A stretch of 64,000 bases of DNA, taken from positions 19,809,078 through 19,873,077 of the forward strand of contig NC_077224.1 of assembly GCF_024763615.1 (NCBI RefSeq). The letters are read 5' to 3'. This DNA is from Phlebotomus papatasi (taxonomy: Eukaryota; Arthropoda; Insecta; Diptera; Psychodidae). The notes beneath the pieces were generated by a model. The model was given only the letters and a program-made list of their open reading frames with translations, was not told the DNA's origin and made no database searches. A program made the position numbers and the translations under genes. Positions 12,835-24,603 of the stretch are shown here, piece after piece (position 1 is the first letter of the stretch; every line of letters begins with the position of its first letter).

Positions 12835-14340
12835 AATAGCTCCGCCCCTATGGCATCGAGCGGGCTCAAATTTTAGTATGTTATAGCTGGGCCTTAGAGC
12901 TTTCCATCGATACCAAACTTAAGGTCCCCCGACCCACCTGACCCGAGCTATAAGGGTTCAAAAAAAAATTCTTAAAATGGCCATAACTCCAGTTCTAATT
13001 GTCAGAATTTAAAAGGTGAGGGCTTTTTGGAAAGCTCTCGTGAAATGCCACTTCCCCTTCTAACATCGCAAGTTCATAAAACCACCGCTAGGGGCGCTAT
13101 TATTAAAAAGAAAATTTTTAAATCTTATAAGTTAAATAACTCAAAAATTCCATTGTGCATCGGGCTGAAATTTTAGTATGTTGTAGCCGTTGATTATACC
13201 TATCAAACAAAAAAAAATCTTAAGTCGATCTAAAACCCCTGACCCGAGCTATAAGGGGTCAAAGTTCGAACATTGACCGGCCTCTATCTCCGGTTCTAAC
13301 TAACATAGCGACCTAAATTTTACCTTTTTGGTTTCGTCTCAATGAGCACTTTCAGATGAAAGTTCAAAAAGTCACCACAGGTGGCGCTGTGATAGCGTCA
13401 AAATTCATCGAAATTCAAAGTCACTTTTCTCAAAAACGGCATTGTGCAAGTTAATGAAATTTTAGTATGTTGTAGTCCAGTCTAGGACGTTTCCAAAATG
13501 GTGCGTATGTGCGCTGTGGTTTCAATAGAACCGGAGATATGAGGGGTCAAAGTTCACGAAATTCAAAAAATCAGATCTCCGGTTCTATGTGACCGATTTT
13601 AATGAATGAGGGCTTAAACGAAAGATCTCACCAAATGCTACAACTTTCTAAAATATTTGAACTTCATGGGACCAACACCAGGGGCGCCACAGTCGAAAAA
13701 CCAATTTCAATATCACATAACCTCAATTATCTCGACTGTCACTGAACCGATTTTGATGATTACTTCAACATAATTGTAGAGCACATTTGTCTCTACATTT
13801 CGTCCATACATCATTTTCCACTCAGACTACGCTATCACTCCGATTTTGCTGTTTAAGTGTGAAAAAATTGATTTTTCCAATAATAACGCTTTGAAATCAC
13901 TCAGATGCCAATTTGACTGCCTCTACTCCACCAAGACACTTAAAATAGGGGTTTAAATGGAAAGTCCCGCAAAATACAACAATTCTTTGATATAGTTGAA
14001 GTTCAACAAATGACTACTTGGGGCACTCTGGATGAAAAAACGAGTTAAGAAACAAAAAACCTTGCTTATCTTGGCTTCTGAGTAATTGATGAGTTCAAGT
14101 TCTACGGCAAAATTATAGAGAACATTCTGGTCTACATTTCACCCATATAACACTTTTCTGTCAGTTCATCCAAATCCTTGATATTTTGGTTTAAATACAA
14201 AATTTGTATAATTTCACAAATTTGATTCAAGATAACTGAATGGCGTCTCCCAACTTCAGCTCCAAATCGAATTTGCATGCACTCCGAGTTAGCTCACGTT
14301 AAGAATCTCACCTACATAAGCCGGTTAGGATTATCTGTCC
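12835..14340. repeat. Diverged tandem repeat, ~290-315 bp units, about five copies
   Basis: Units begin near 12,850, 13,150, 13,440, 13,735 and 14,045. The first three share AAATTTTAGTATGTTRTAG, then ATAAGGGGTCAAAGTTC, then CTCCRGTTCTAA, then AGGGGCGCY. Units four and five keep only scattered blocks such as GTAGAGCACATTTGTCTACATTTC against TAGAGAACATTCTGGTCTAC. Similarity falls from left to right. No open frame runs through it. Confidence 0.65.
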
Positions 14341-14387
14341 CTTTTAAAAACTATTGGAAATGCCCAGTTTTAAAATACATTGCGTAG

Positions 14388-14475
14388 TCACATTTATTCA
14401 GGAACATAGGAAAAATTTAGTCCTTATGAAGCTTGGAATCATACGAAGCATGGGCACTTTCCGTAACAAGGGGTT
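14388..14475. mobile_element. MITE fragment related to the 48.1-kb element
   Basis: The segment from CACATTTATTCAGGAACATA to AAGCATGGGCAC matches the right half of the element at 48,128-48,341 almost base for base. It is a truncated copy. Confidence 0.65.
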
Positions 14476-15017
14476 AACTCACTTGATTTCTGTCCTTGTT
14501 TTATAAAAAAAGAGAAAAAAATATTTTTTGAACCCATTTTTGAACCCCCTTAAATATTTATAACAAAGCAATTTACTGCCTAAATTACTTAAAAATGTAC
14601 AAGGTTCTCTTTCCAAGTACGCATAAAAATCTCAAAATCGAGAAAAGAGTGCCATTGTAAATTCGAATGAAGAGGTTAGGACGAGTGATATCCTATTCCC
14701 AAGGCTTACTAAAGTAGAGCCAATAAAAATTCCTGAATTCACCCAGGATTATATTGGATCCGGGCGAGTACTCTACTGCTCCTAATGAAGATACCCGCTG
14801 TGGTTGACTTAAAAATGGTTTTTTTCTCGTATTTTTAAACGTCATTGGACCTTAGCGTGATTAGATTTACAAACCCAAAGGTAACACAATTTAAAGGTGT
14901 CTCATTTCCCCCTAAACATAACCTCCTAACCAATTGCTATGTGCACTTCTGGATGTAGGCTGAAATTTCACTTTCTTTGAATCAGAACTACTAAGGATAA
15001 TCAAAAATAGCATTATA

Positions 15018-15237
15018 GGGGAAAGTATGTTACCTTCGGACGACTCAAGCTTTGGACAACTCAATGTTTTCCTATGTTCTTAATGCATTTGACCCTTGTG
15101 GCTCTATTTAGGAAATCTTAATCATTGAACTGAATATTAAAAATATTATATTATAATGGGGCAAATTCCTTAAAAGCATATTGGAAAAAAATGAGTTGTT
15201 CGAAGCTTGATTCGTCCGAATATATCACGCCTTCCCC
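15018..15237. mobile_element. Hairpin MITE (GGGGAAAG tips), TA target duplication
   Basis: Left arm GGGGAAAGTATGTTACCTTC with CGGACGACTCAA; right arm TTCGTCCGAA and ending ACGCCTTCCCC. The arms are inverted and TA lies outside both ends (15,016-15,017; 15,238-15,239). A sister copy is at 16,932-17,135. Non-coding. Confidence 0.78.
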
Positions 15238-15239
15238 TA

Positions 15240-16929
15240 TTCAAGATAATATCTTTAGCAATCGATAAAATTATCTAGAAAACGTATAACTCTCTGCTCT
15301 GAGCTTGGCTCTGAGCTTAAATAGAATAATATAAATATTTTATCATTATCCATTGATTCATAAATTCGAATTATTTTATAATTTGAATCACAATTGATTG
15401 ACGTTTTATTATGCAGTGTCTGTTTTCTTTAAATTTAAAATAGATAAATAAAATTTAGTGCTATATAATATTTATAAAAAAAGAAAATTGAAAAATTGCC
15501 ATTATTTTTTCCTAGAAAGCTTTATAAGGCATTTGAGAGAAAATTGAGAGAGAGAGCTTGCATATAGAAAATTTATTTATTCAAAATTGTTTTACTTATT
15601 GCATTTTCGTTGACAGTGGGTTAACAAAAGCTCCACATTAAAGCTCAAAGCTTTGTGTGTATAGTGCAATAGGTATTTCATCTTCAATTCCTCTCCTGTA
15701 TAATGCTTTAAATATATCCAGAATGTTGCAAGTACAAAAGAAAATAGCCTAAAGCACACTTTATACACTTAAATGTGATTTCACTTTCATCGTCGTTTGT
15801 GAAAATTCGTTATTGCTTAAGTTATATTAAACACTGGAATTCTCTATAAATTAATTTCTGGGGTTTATCAATCTAATGGTGAATTTAATATTTTCTCACT
15901 CATATTAAACTATCCCATTGTGAATAGATTAAAAAAAAAACATTTTGGTTGTGTGCAGAAAAGAGTTTTCCTACGTACCGTCGACAATATTGAGATTTTA
16001 CGTGGTCTTTAATAAACTCATAAAATGATTAATTAATCACAGAAAAGTCAGGGAATATTGTTGAGGGTAAAAGAGAGCCCCTTTTGTTGTATTTATGCAA
16101 TTAAATGTATAAACTTTGCTATGGTCAATTTATTATGAAGTCATAAAGCTTAGTAATATATAGTTAGGCGGGATTATAGACTATATAGTACAAACCAACT
16201 TGTGAGGTCATAATCTAATTACATAATCCATATTATACCTCGTGGTGAGAGGATGAAAATTATAAGGTCATCATTCACCTTCCAACTGTGTATTATTTGG
16301 CACTGAGATTTCCTTTCGAATGTTGATTAGAGAAAGACGAATAAACAACTGGCACTTTTCTTGGGCGCTAATGAAGGTTTTCTTCTTTTTTTTTGTTCTT
16401 CTCCCTGCCAAAAAGGGTGCGGGAAAATAATACACCATTTGCTCCACGCAGAAGGGTCCGAAAATGGTGCAATTGTACAATATATTTGTCTTGGGAGCAA
16501 TGTGTTTCCTGAGATTGGGTGATTAAAGATGGGACGAATGATTTCCTCATGGTGAATCTAATTATTTTACGGTTGAAGAACATTAAATTCTAATTTAGCA
16601 ATTAAGACAAATGACTTTGGCACTCTTCTTATTTCGCCACAAAAGAAGGAAATTGCTTATATATATTCAAAATGGCAAAGTGGAAAAGCATTCAAAAGTG
16701 CTTTTCATGAGCGCAATCATTTGGTGAAATATTCAATTTGCTTCCGCACAATAAAATGCAACCCATATAGCACCTATAGGGGTAAGTGGGACTGTCTAAG
16801 ACGCTGCGATATTCTTTTAAATTTTAAGAGATATCAGTTTCAAAATAGTAAATTGATTTTATTCACCAGCAGTGCTTATAAGAAGCAGCATAAGACGTTG
16901 TTGTTTTTATCAGCCACCGCCGCTTAGCA
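15240..16929. other. Unannotated AT-rich sequence
   Basis: No gene or repeat family is recognised. Minus-strand frames near 16,271-16,583 overlap each other in different frames and include a poly-Lys run from an A/T tract, so they are not supported. Confidence 0.4.
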
Positions 16930-16931
16930 TA

Positions 16932-17135
16932 GGGGAAAGCGCGCTACCTTCGGACGACTCAATTTTTTCTATGTTCTTAATTTGACCCATATGGCTCAAT
17001 AACTCTTTTCTGTAAATTTGAGGTATTGGACTAGCTATTAAAATTTAATATTAGAATGGGTCAAATTCATTAAAAACATATTGAAAAATGAGTTTGTTAG
17101 AAACTTGAGCCGTCCGAATGCAGCGCACTTTCCCC
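16932..17135. mobile_element. Hairpin MITE (GGGGAAAG tips), second copy
   Basis: Begins GGGGAAAGCGCGCTACCTTC and ends GCAGCGCACTTTCCCC, with GGACGACTCAA and TTGAGCCGTCC as inverted inner blocks. It matches 15,018-15,237. TA precedes it at 16,930-16,931; the right side reads TTTA, so the target duplication is imperfect. Confidence 0.75.
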
Positions 17136-17139
17136 TTTA

Positions 17140-17337
17140 GGGGGAAGTGGGGCACCTTTGAAATTGAGATTTTTCACCTATATTTAAGTGGAACTGACCC
17201 ATATTATAACGTAATTTGGCTTCTCAATCTGTTTGTGCTGTTAAATTATATCACAATAAGGCTCAATATCAATTAAAAATAGGTTAAAAATCCAAATTTC
17301 ATAGGTGTCCCACTATCAAAGGTGCCCCTCTTCCCCC
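17140..17337. mobile_element. Hairpin MITE (GGGGGAAG tips), TA target duplication
   Basis: Left end GGGGGAAGTGGGGCACCTTT and right end AAAGGTGCCCCTCTTCCCCC are inverted repeats. TA is present on both sides (17,138-17,139; 17,338-17,339). It abuts the preceding MITE with only three bases between tips. Confidence 0.78.
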
Positions 17338-17460
17338 TATAGTGTGTTCAAATTAATTAGATATTATGGAATTTTATTATACAAATTAAATTATAACACT
17401 GCGAATTATTATTTAAACAGATTATTTCAATAGTTGCGAAGAATTTTCTCTGTAAAAATA

Positions 17461-18024
17461 GGCCACGCCCCCTAAAAATTTGATCTGACTTTTAATAATC
17501 AATGTGCGTGGTATCATAGCATTTATTATTCGTCTTGATTTAGGCTCTGCTATTGCTGTTCCCTATAGCAATACAGGCGCTTTCCTATACAATAAACAAT
17601 TTTTGACGAAAATTGCTTCCAATGTGTGTAGAAGCCTTTTTGGCCATTGTCGTCTTAGCATTGTTGAGCGATCTCCAAACCGAATTGAGGTTGTTCTTCT
17701 CAGATTGTATAAGCCATTGCAATAATAACACACAGACTTTTGCAAACAAATTAAATACTGGTTAAAAAACTTGGGACATGCCCACTGAATCAAATGAAGA
17801 CGAAAGTCAGTCTGTGACAGTTGTTTAATATGAAGAATAAAAAAAAAACATTTTTTTTTTAAATAAATCTCAAAATCCTTATTTGATAAACTAAATTATC
17901 AATTTTTTTTCTGACATCACCATTAAAATATTAAACAAATTTAGAGTCACTTAACAAAATGCTTGACACATTATATTTTGCAAAATATTAACCTTAATCA
18001 TCAAGACTTGTAGCGGGAGTGGCC
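17461..18024. mobile_element. TIR element, 564 bp, TA target duplication
   Basis: Tips GGCCACGCCCCC on the left and GCGGGAGTGGCC on the right are inverted, with AAAATA / TATTTT continuing outside through TA. The same tip (TATAGGCCACGCCCCCTTA) occurs alone near 34,278. Overlapping 73-76-codon frames lie on opposite strands at 17,504-17,793; neither shows a motif. Confidence 0.55.
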
Positions 18025-18405
18025 TATTTTTTAACACTAAACCTACCAAGACTCGGTCAAATTGACGGGTTTAAAATTAACATATATTTAAACGGTACAA
18101 TTTTACTATCAAACTTTATGAATTTATTAAAATATGTATGTAATATATTTTTCGTTGTTTAAATTTTAATTTTTTTGCTCCTTTCCAAGGCAAATTTGTT
18201 GAGTATCCAACCCTATCGCGGTTTGTCATTTGATCGAAAAACGACTAAAAACGGTCGGTTTAGAGTTAATGGGATATAACTTATTGAAATTTTTCGTTTT
18301 TTTTTTTGGGGAATTGCCTAAGATTTAATAATGTGGAATAGGATAGAATAGAAAAGTAGGGGTACCGATGTATTGAGCTGTGGGGATACATTGATAAACG
18401 TTTTT

Positions 18406-18612
18406 CATTCATTTTCAACCGCTTATCCCTATTGGGGTCGCGGGCCCATGACATCCAATCTAGCAGCCCACGCCTGTCGGTCCTCCGCCACTTCAGGAAG
18501 ATGTTCGGGTTCGATCCCGAGGCGTTCCAAGGCTAGATTCTGAATTTGATTCAGCCACCTTGTCCTAGGTCTGCCTCGAGGCCGAGGTCTCCTCACAATG
18601 GCTTGCATAGCT
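18406..18612 (-). mobile_element. 5'-truncated LINE family-A copy with 19-bp target duplication
   Basis: On the minus strand this is the 3' end of a non-LTR retrotransposon. It encodes the end of the reverse transcriptase protein, with RPRPRGRPRTRWLNQIQNLA in frame, then a short 3' end finishing in GAATG. The target duplication TACATTGATAAACGTTTTT is exact at 18,387-18,405 and 18,613-18,631. The same sequence occurs at 59,191-59,654 and 49,009-49,352. The clade is not settled; RTE-like or Rex/CR1-like elements share this kind of C-terminal tail. Confidence 0.85.
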
Positions 18613-18677
18613 TACATTGATAAACGTTTTTTCGCATATTTCTAAAGGAAACTAAGTCATGTAATTTTGGTTAGGTA

Positions 18678-20591
18678 GGGTGAAGTAAGTACTTTTTAAA
18701 GCCGTTTCTTCCTAATAATACTCTGAAAGAAATAATTTGCAAAAGGGTGTAAAAGGGTGCAAAAATCGATTAATTTTGGAGATGAATTTCGAATTAAACG
18801 AAAAATTTGCAATTGGGTGCAAAAATTTGCAATTTGGCAAATATTTGCCAATTATTGCCTCCCATTGCAAATTTTTGCAAATTTTTACCTCCGAATGAGC
18901 ACTATAGTAGCGCCATCTGTGGTGAAACACCATAAATATGATTTGGAATTCTTGTCTGCCGCATTAACACAAAATCGACGTACACATACTCTCAATGAAA
19001 ATGTTAATTGCACTTTTCAATTTTTACTCCACTACTACCGTAGACACTTTTTTTCAAAAACTTTTCACTTTATCTATTATTTACCTAATTTCTTAGCAAA
19101 TTTTGCCCATTTTTCTGCATTTAAACACTGACATTTGCAAGAATTTTTGTCGTCGGACTATTACTGAATGAACCATCCAACATGTCAAAAATTTTTGCAT
19201 TGGGATGCAACCTCGCGAACAAATCTTTCAAAAATCTCACTATTTAGGTCTTTTCGTCAGAAAATATTTGTCACAAAACACTCCAAAGACCTGAGCAAAC
19301 TTCTGAACCACAAAATTTCTTTTTCCCAAAAAAATGTTTGTCAATTTTCCTACAAAACACTGCTCAATTTTCACCTTATTTCTGTCGGCACCGTGTTTTT
19401 GTGAATCGTAACACAATTCTCTACCGTAGGAGCTTTTCTTCCCATTTTCCACTATTATAGTTATTGAGAAAACACGCGAAAACTATCACCACTTTGCGAA
19501 TTAACTGCACTGTGAATTAATATTTTGTCTGCCATTTGACAATTCTGAGCGACACTGGAACTGGAAGCCATTGGGAATTGCTTATTTTGTCGCGTGCAAA
19601 ATGGCAAACTTTTGCATCCTTTTGCATCTTTTTGCAAAACAAAGTTGATTGAATTCGAATTGACCAAAAAATCGATTGAAATTAATCGATTTTTGCAAAA
19701 AAGTCGATTGGAGCCAGGGTTACTACCCTTTTTGGTTAATTACATGGAGTGGGTGTTCTCCTTTTGCATCCTTTTGCAAATTATTTTTTTCAGAGTACAA
19801 GAGAATTCCCAATTTTTTTTGGATATTTTAGTGAAAAATTCATTTTATGCAACTATGCATGTTTCAGTACTTTTGGCCACTTTGTAAGCATTTTTGGCCA
19901 TTGTGTGTAAGCACTTTTGGCCACTTGTTTCCAATAGAATTTTAATAAAATAACAGAAGAAATAGCTTTCGAAAACTTTCACAAATACACAACGCAAGTC
20001 CTATTCTTATTTAACACCAATTCTATGTGATTATTAGAGTATTTGAACGACTTTTTGCACATTTTCTATTTGATGTAAAAATCAGTCGAAAGTCACGATT
20101 GGTTTTACTGAAATCCGCGAGGTGCGCCACGTGTAAAATGTATGGAAAAATGAATGGCCAAAAGTACTTACACAGCCGAAAAAGTAAGCTCTTTTAGCCA
20201 CATCCAATTTTCATTTAATTTGTTAGCAAATCTTATTAAGGATGATATCACAATAAAATTTAGTTAATTAAGAAATTGACTTTCATTGAATAACATCAAA
20301 TATTTTCATCAATAATATGAAATAATGCAAAACATCTCTTAACATTAACAAGTTTCTTAAGAATTCCAAGTTTTTTTTAGTGATTGTTTACCTTGTCGAG
20401 AATTTCTTTCAATATAACTTAGAATTAATCAAGTAGATACAAAATCAAACATGGTTTTCTGATTCGTTAGATTAGAGGTCACGAAATAAGACCGATTTTC
20501 CTGTTCTAAATAAACTCATAATTGCCTTACAATGTGATTTTACTTTAGGTGGCCAAAAGTGCTTGCATGGCCAAAAAGGCTGACTCTACCC
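18678..20591. mobile_element. Middle nested TIR element
   Basis: Left tip GGGTGAAGTAAGTACTTTTT; right tip on the minus strand GGGTAGAGTCAGCCTTTTTGG. TA flanks both ends (18,676-18,677; 20,592-20,593). The interior (19,798-20,590) repeats GTAAGCACTTTTGGCCAC in direct and inverted form. It is itself interrupted by the 18,721-19,795 element. Confidence 0.55.
18721..19795. mobile_element. Innermost nested TIR element, 1075 bp
   Basis: Left tip CTCTGAAAGAAATAATTTGC continuing AAAAGGGTG; the right tip is the inverted form with one change in the first 26 bases. TA is duplicated at 18,719-18,720 and 19,796-19,797. The subterminal zones are full of TTTGCAAAAGGRTG-type words in both orientations. No transposase is seen: a 124-codon frame at 18,757-19,131 lies partly in the subterminal repeats and has no motif. 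Tip similarity suggests relatives at 22,293-22,455 and possibly at 5,558. Confidence 0.8.
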
Positions 20592-20722
20592 TAAAACAGG
20601 TAAAACAATTGTGAAAATAAATTAAATTATGGCAAGACCCAGTTTTTTTCTTAGAAATATGCGAAAATATCTTTGATCAATGTAGCCCCATAGTTCAAAG
20701 TAGCCCCGTTTCTCCCTATATA

Positions 20723-22290
20723 TGTGTCCAGAGTGAATTCTAGATTTACCCAATTGAACTATAGCTAATTATTGTTTTTTTTTTAAAGAATCTTATTATA
20801 TATCTTGCACAATAAATTGTAGAATTTTGTCGCGTGAAATATTTTAAACTAGAAATTTTAATGATTTTTTTCATAATTTATAACGAGAAATTTGCTTCAA
20901 ATGACCAATCTGCTGTTTTTGTAAATAAAAACAATGCTAAGAATTCTGCCCCATTGAATATAAAGTGGTATTATGAACTAGCCGGAACTGCCTCGTTTGC
21001 TTCTACCAAATTTCACTTTAGGCTACGTGTATCAGATGTTTTTGGTGAAGAAATAATTTAACTTTTTCCCCTGGAGCACATATGAGGCTAAAATTGTGTG
21101 TCGAGAAAAGGAGCTTTTCTGAAAAATTCCTTTTGATTTTATTTTTCTTCTTGTGCTTATTGCATCTCAAGGAACTATACCGGAATAACTTATAAAAAAG
21201 TCTAAGTTGCAACTTTTCTCAAATAATGTGAGTAATTTTGCAAATATAAACTTTTCAATTTTATTCCCTCGTTCATTCAATCATAACTTACACATTGTTA
21301 TGCTTAGCTTAAGGAGAAAGACTGCCGCCGTGTAGAGGAGAATTTTTGCACATACAAGAGAAAAATATACTCAACATTTTCCTATAAATGTTGCAAGATG
21401 CTTTGGGGTAAGAGGGTACACTACACAAAATACAATGTAAGCTTTCGTCTTATTTTAAGCTGCACCCTCAGCCCCAAGTTCTTTCCTAACGTACCCCAAG
21501 TAGCAAATGGTGAAAGTGGATGAGGGAGAAATGCAACAAAAGTCCATAAATTTTACCACACTCCTGAGAAGATGGTGGTTTTGCATTTGGAACAAAATTT
21601 CTCTGTATATGTTTACCTCAAAGATTCTGTGACTTTTCCATAACAATACCAAGTTTTCACCTCAAATTTCCCTCTTCAGATGATATTGGAAAAGCTCCAA
21701 AAGTGTCCAATGGAACATTTCGTGCAACGTCACAATAACTGTAGGAAAAGTCACATGTGTGTAATTCTAAACTTATCGATACATCAAGAAAATTCTGTCG
21801 AGGACTTTTAAGAGCATCACCATAACGCAAAACTTTCGTCCACAAAACTTACAAGATGATTCCCCAAACATATACAAACAATTATGATGCTTGAGGGTAT
21901 GAAAGCTCAAAAGTTTATTTTGAATACACATCACAATATCACTCACCAAAAATCTTTCCAACTGAAATGCAATCTATTATTCATTTTACATTGTAGAAAT
22001 AAAATAGTTTATAAATGTGAAGAGTTTTGATAAGTTTTTCCTAGTTTGAATAAGATGAATGGAACATTTCGGGAAATATTGGTGGAATTTTTTTTAAATT
22101 TTTCAAATAAAACCCGAATTGATACTTTACAGTTACGGTTTCTAATATAAGAATATTTATCTCTTAAATATTTTATTATTCCGCAAGACGATGAAAAGCA
22201 ATAAGGGTGAACTGGGCAGAAATTTAAGGTAATTGAAATTTTTGGATTGATAAATATTGCAGTGAATGATGGATCCCAAGTAACGAAAAC
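20723..22290. other. Unannotated sequence
   Basis: No gene is supported. A 75-codon plus-strand frame at 20,834-21,061 starts with a hydrophobic stretch, but has no recognisable domain and no visible splice partner. Confidence 0.35.
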
Positions 22291-22292
22291 TA

Positions 22293-22455
22293 CTCTGAAA
22301 TTTTTTTTGTCAAATTAACAAGTAAAGTTTGTCAAAAGGATGTTCTTACAGGCAGAATTTAGAAGAATTTTGTCAAATTGGTAATTAACATCCTTTTGAC
22401 AAAATTTTAACAACGTAGATTTGTCCGCTTAAGAAAACTCTTATTTTTTTTAGAG
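22293..22455. mobile_element. Short MITE, 163 bp, TA target duplication
   Basis: Tips CTCTGAAATTTTTTTTG and, on the opposite strand, CTCTAAAAAAAATAAGAG. TA is duplicated at 22,291-22,292 and 22,456-22,457. The inner blocks GTCAAAAGGATG and CATCCTTTTGAC are inverted. The tip sequence matches the innermost nested element at 18.7 kb. Confidence 0.65.
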
Positions 22456-22664
22456 TACTTATCATGACGTAAATTTTTAGTAAGTCTGACGTATTAAATT
22501 AATCGTATCTGAGACCTTTGAAAGTCATATGACTGAAAGTTAGGAATTTCAAAGAACTAATACAACGTTTGATTTCCTAACCTCTTCGGTCACAACAGAT
22601 TTAAGCAGAATTTTGGTAATTTTGACTATGCTTTACTTGGGATGTGAATTTTCTTAAGGGGTTA

Positions 22665-22665
22665 C

Positions 22666-22716
<51 letters not shown>

Positions 22717-22718
22717 TT
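22665..22718. repeat. (TTTA)n microsatellite
   Basis: About 13 perfect tetranucleotide repeats. Confidence 0.95.
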
Positions 22719-23589
22719 GTGCTTACACTCGAGTCCTTTTCAAGTAATTATATGCTTTGAGTTTATGCGGACTTGGGCCACGAAGATTAAATAATTGCAT
22801 TGTTTTTTTTTAAAATATTTTTTAAGATAATAAAAAAGTTTATTTAATTAAAACTCTTTTAGAACACATGTACAACATTTATAAACTATGATTTCTCATT
22901 TTTTTTTAATTTTAAAATTCAACCATTGCATTGACGCATGACTTTCGGGTTTGGAGACCTTTTTTGAAAAAAAAAAATAGTTTGCAATAGTCACGATTAC
23001 TCAGAAAAGATGCATCGAATGTAAAAAAAACATAAATCTCTTGGTAGTAGATGAAAATTTAGCTCGTATTCGAACGAACGATTTTTATTATTTGTATTCT
23101 TACTATTACAAATTATTTTACAAGACGAAATGTTATAAAATTTATATAAAATTTTCACATGAAAAAAAGATTTTTCTTTGTCCAAGTACGAGTCCAACTC
23201 ATTTTCTAATAGGAAATATTTTGTTTTTAGATTTCTGATGAACCTACTTCGAAGAGTCGTGACGTGATTACCGTATAGTAACTTTCCTTTAAAAAAAAAG
23301 AACTCCGAAGATCAACTCCAAACGGCGAAATTTCGAAAATGATTTTAAGAAACCCCCAGAAAATACAGCTTAAATATTGTAGTTTTGTATCCTTAAGAGT
23401 TTCAATTAATTTTTTTATTTCGTTTAAAAAAAAAAAACACATACTGGCATTGTAAGATCTCATGTAATGCCCTATTGTCACACTTTTTGTACCATTAGGA
23501 ATAATAAATTTGTACCCATATCAGTTTGTAGGAAAAAGTTAGATTAATGAAAAAAACATTACATTACTTGCACTTTATTATATACATTA

Positions 23590-24506
23590 GGGTAAGGGCT
23601 CATTATTTTGGACAGGATGCTCATAAGCATCAATGTTCCAAGTTTGAAGTGCGATATATTCAATACTAATTGAATTTTTTTTGTTTCTCTCTTTTCAGAA
23701 GGGTTGTTTAGAAACTTGGCAAGGGTTTATTGTCTTTGTTTTTATTAAAATTAGTCTTAATACGTTTAAAAATGAATTGATATGTAGAGGTGAATTTGAC
23801 TCGAATTTTGGACACCTTGGCTATAAATTTGGACACCTTGGCAGTATATCTGGATAGCTAATCTGCCTCAATAGGATGCCCATTGTTCTTCATTTCAAGA
23901 ACAAATCTTACCAAGTCCTCTTCCTGTTTATGCATTCTTAGAATGTCACAAAAAGCTCGGAAACCTTCAATATCATTCATTAGAAAGAGTTTACTTCTGT
24001 AATCCAAATACTCGCGGATTTGTGCATTCCCTGGCCTTTCCGGGGAGCCTTAAAAAGCTTTTCTCACAACATCTCGTTCGTAGAGAAGGTGCTCTTTTGT
24101 TTCTCCAAGCATTTATACTATCTCATCAGAAATGCTAAAACTTCACGAAATTTCGAGAGAAAAACACCTGTCCAAAATAAGGACTATCACGTCACTGGTG
24201 AACCTCGTAGAAAATTTCCCATTTTTCACACGAAAAATCTAATTAAACACGAAGTTCTGTCATATTTCTCGTAAGCAATTGCTCACACTGAATTTTCAAC
24301 AAAGCAATTTTAACTCAAATCATATTCAAAATTTAACGTATTTAGTGTTAAAATCTTCCAAAAAGAACAAATATTAAGATAGAATTCATTATTCATCAAA
24401 TATTGAAATAAAAATCCATAATTTTAATCAATTTATTTTTTAGTGTCCAATTTTATCCTCAGAATGTCTAAATTTAGAAACAGTCCAAAATTATGAGCTC
24501 TTGCCC
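23590..24506. mobile_element. pogo/jerky-like DNA transposon remnant, 917 bp
   Basis: Terminal inverted repeats of about 27 bp: left GGGTAAGGGCTCATTATTTT(GGACAGG); right tip on the minus strand GGGCAAGAGCTCATAATTTT(GGACTG). TA is duplicated outside (23,588-23,589; 24,507-24,508). The interior contains a minus-strand transposase-like fragment (23,858-24,049) and repeated TTTGGACACCTTGGC. Block order around AATTGAATTTTTTT...TCTTAATACRTTT recurs at 53.96-54.26 kb. The right end stops 98 bases from the 3' end of the DUF1091 gene. Confidence 0.68.
23858..24049 (-). pseudogene. Transposase N-terminal fragment (HTH type), broken
   Basis: A 63-codon stretch is open between stops. It ends with KQEEDLVRFVLEMKNNGHPI. 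This resembles the second helix-turn-helix of CENP-B/pogo/jerky transposases, where an EEx-L-x-W/F-hydrophobic pattern is followed by a G-[FHY]-P motif. No start codon, no DDE catalytic part and no upstream psq-type helix are visible in frame, so it cannot be functional. The family assignment rests on this short motif only. Confidence 0.45.
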
Positions 24507-24603
24507 TAAGTAGGTTTCAATATTTTGACATAACTTATAATAAGTGTTCTCTGCCGCAGAGGTCCTATCTTCGATCTTAAATGTTTTTAAAAATTTTCTC
24601 CTT

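Larger units (their letters stand above)
18359..20716. mobile_element. Outermost of three nested TIR elements
   Basis: The left tip contains GAGCTGTGGGGATACATTGA. The right tip, read on the minus strand, contains GAACTATGGGGCTACATTGA, followed on both sides by TTTTCGCATATTTCTAA. TA lies just outside each end (18,357-18,358; 20,717-20,718). Once the insertions inside it are removed, the element is only about 230 bp, a typical MITE. It has been split by a LINE copy (18,406-18,612) and by a second TIR element (18,678-20,591). Confidence 0.65.

Noticed and set aside
20834..21061. 75-codon frame with hydrophobic N-terminus as a secreted peptide
   Set aside because: No cysteine pattern, no splice partner, no recognised family; possible but unsupported.
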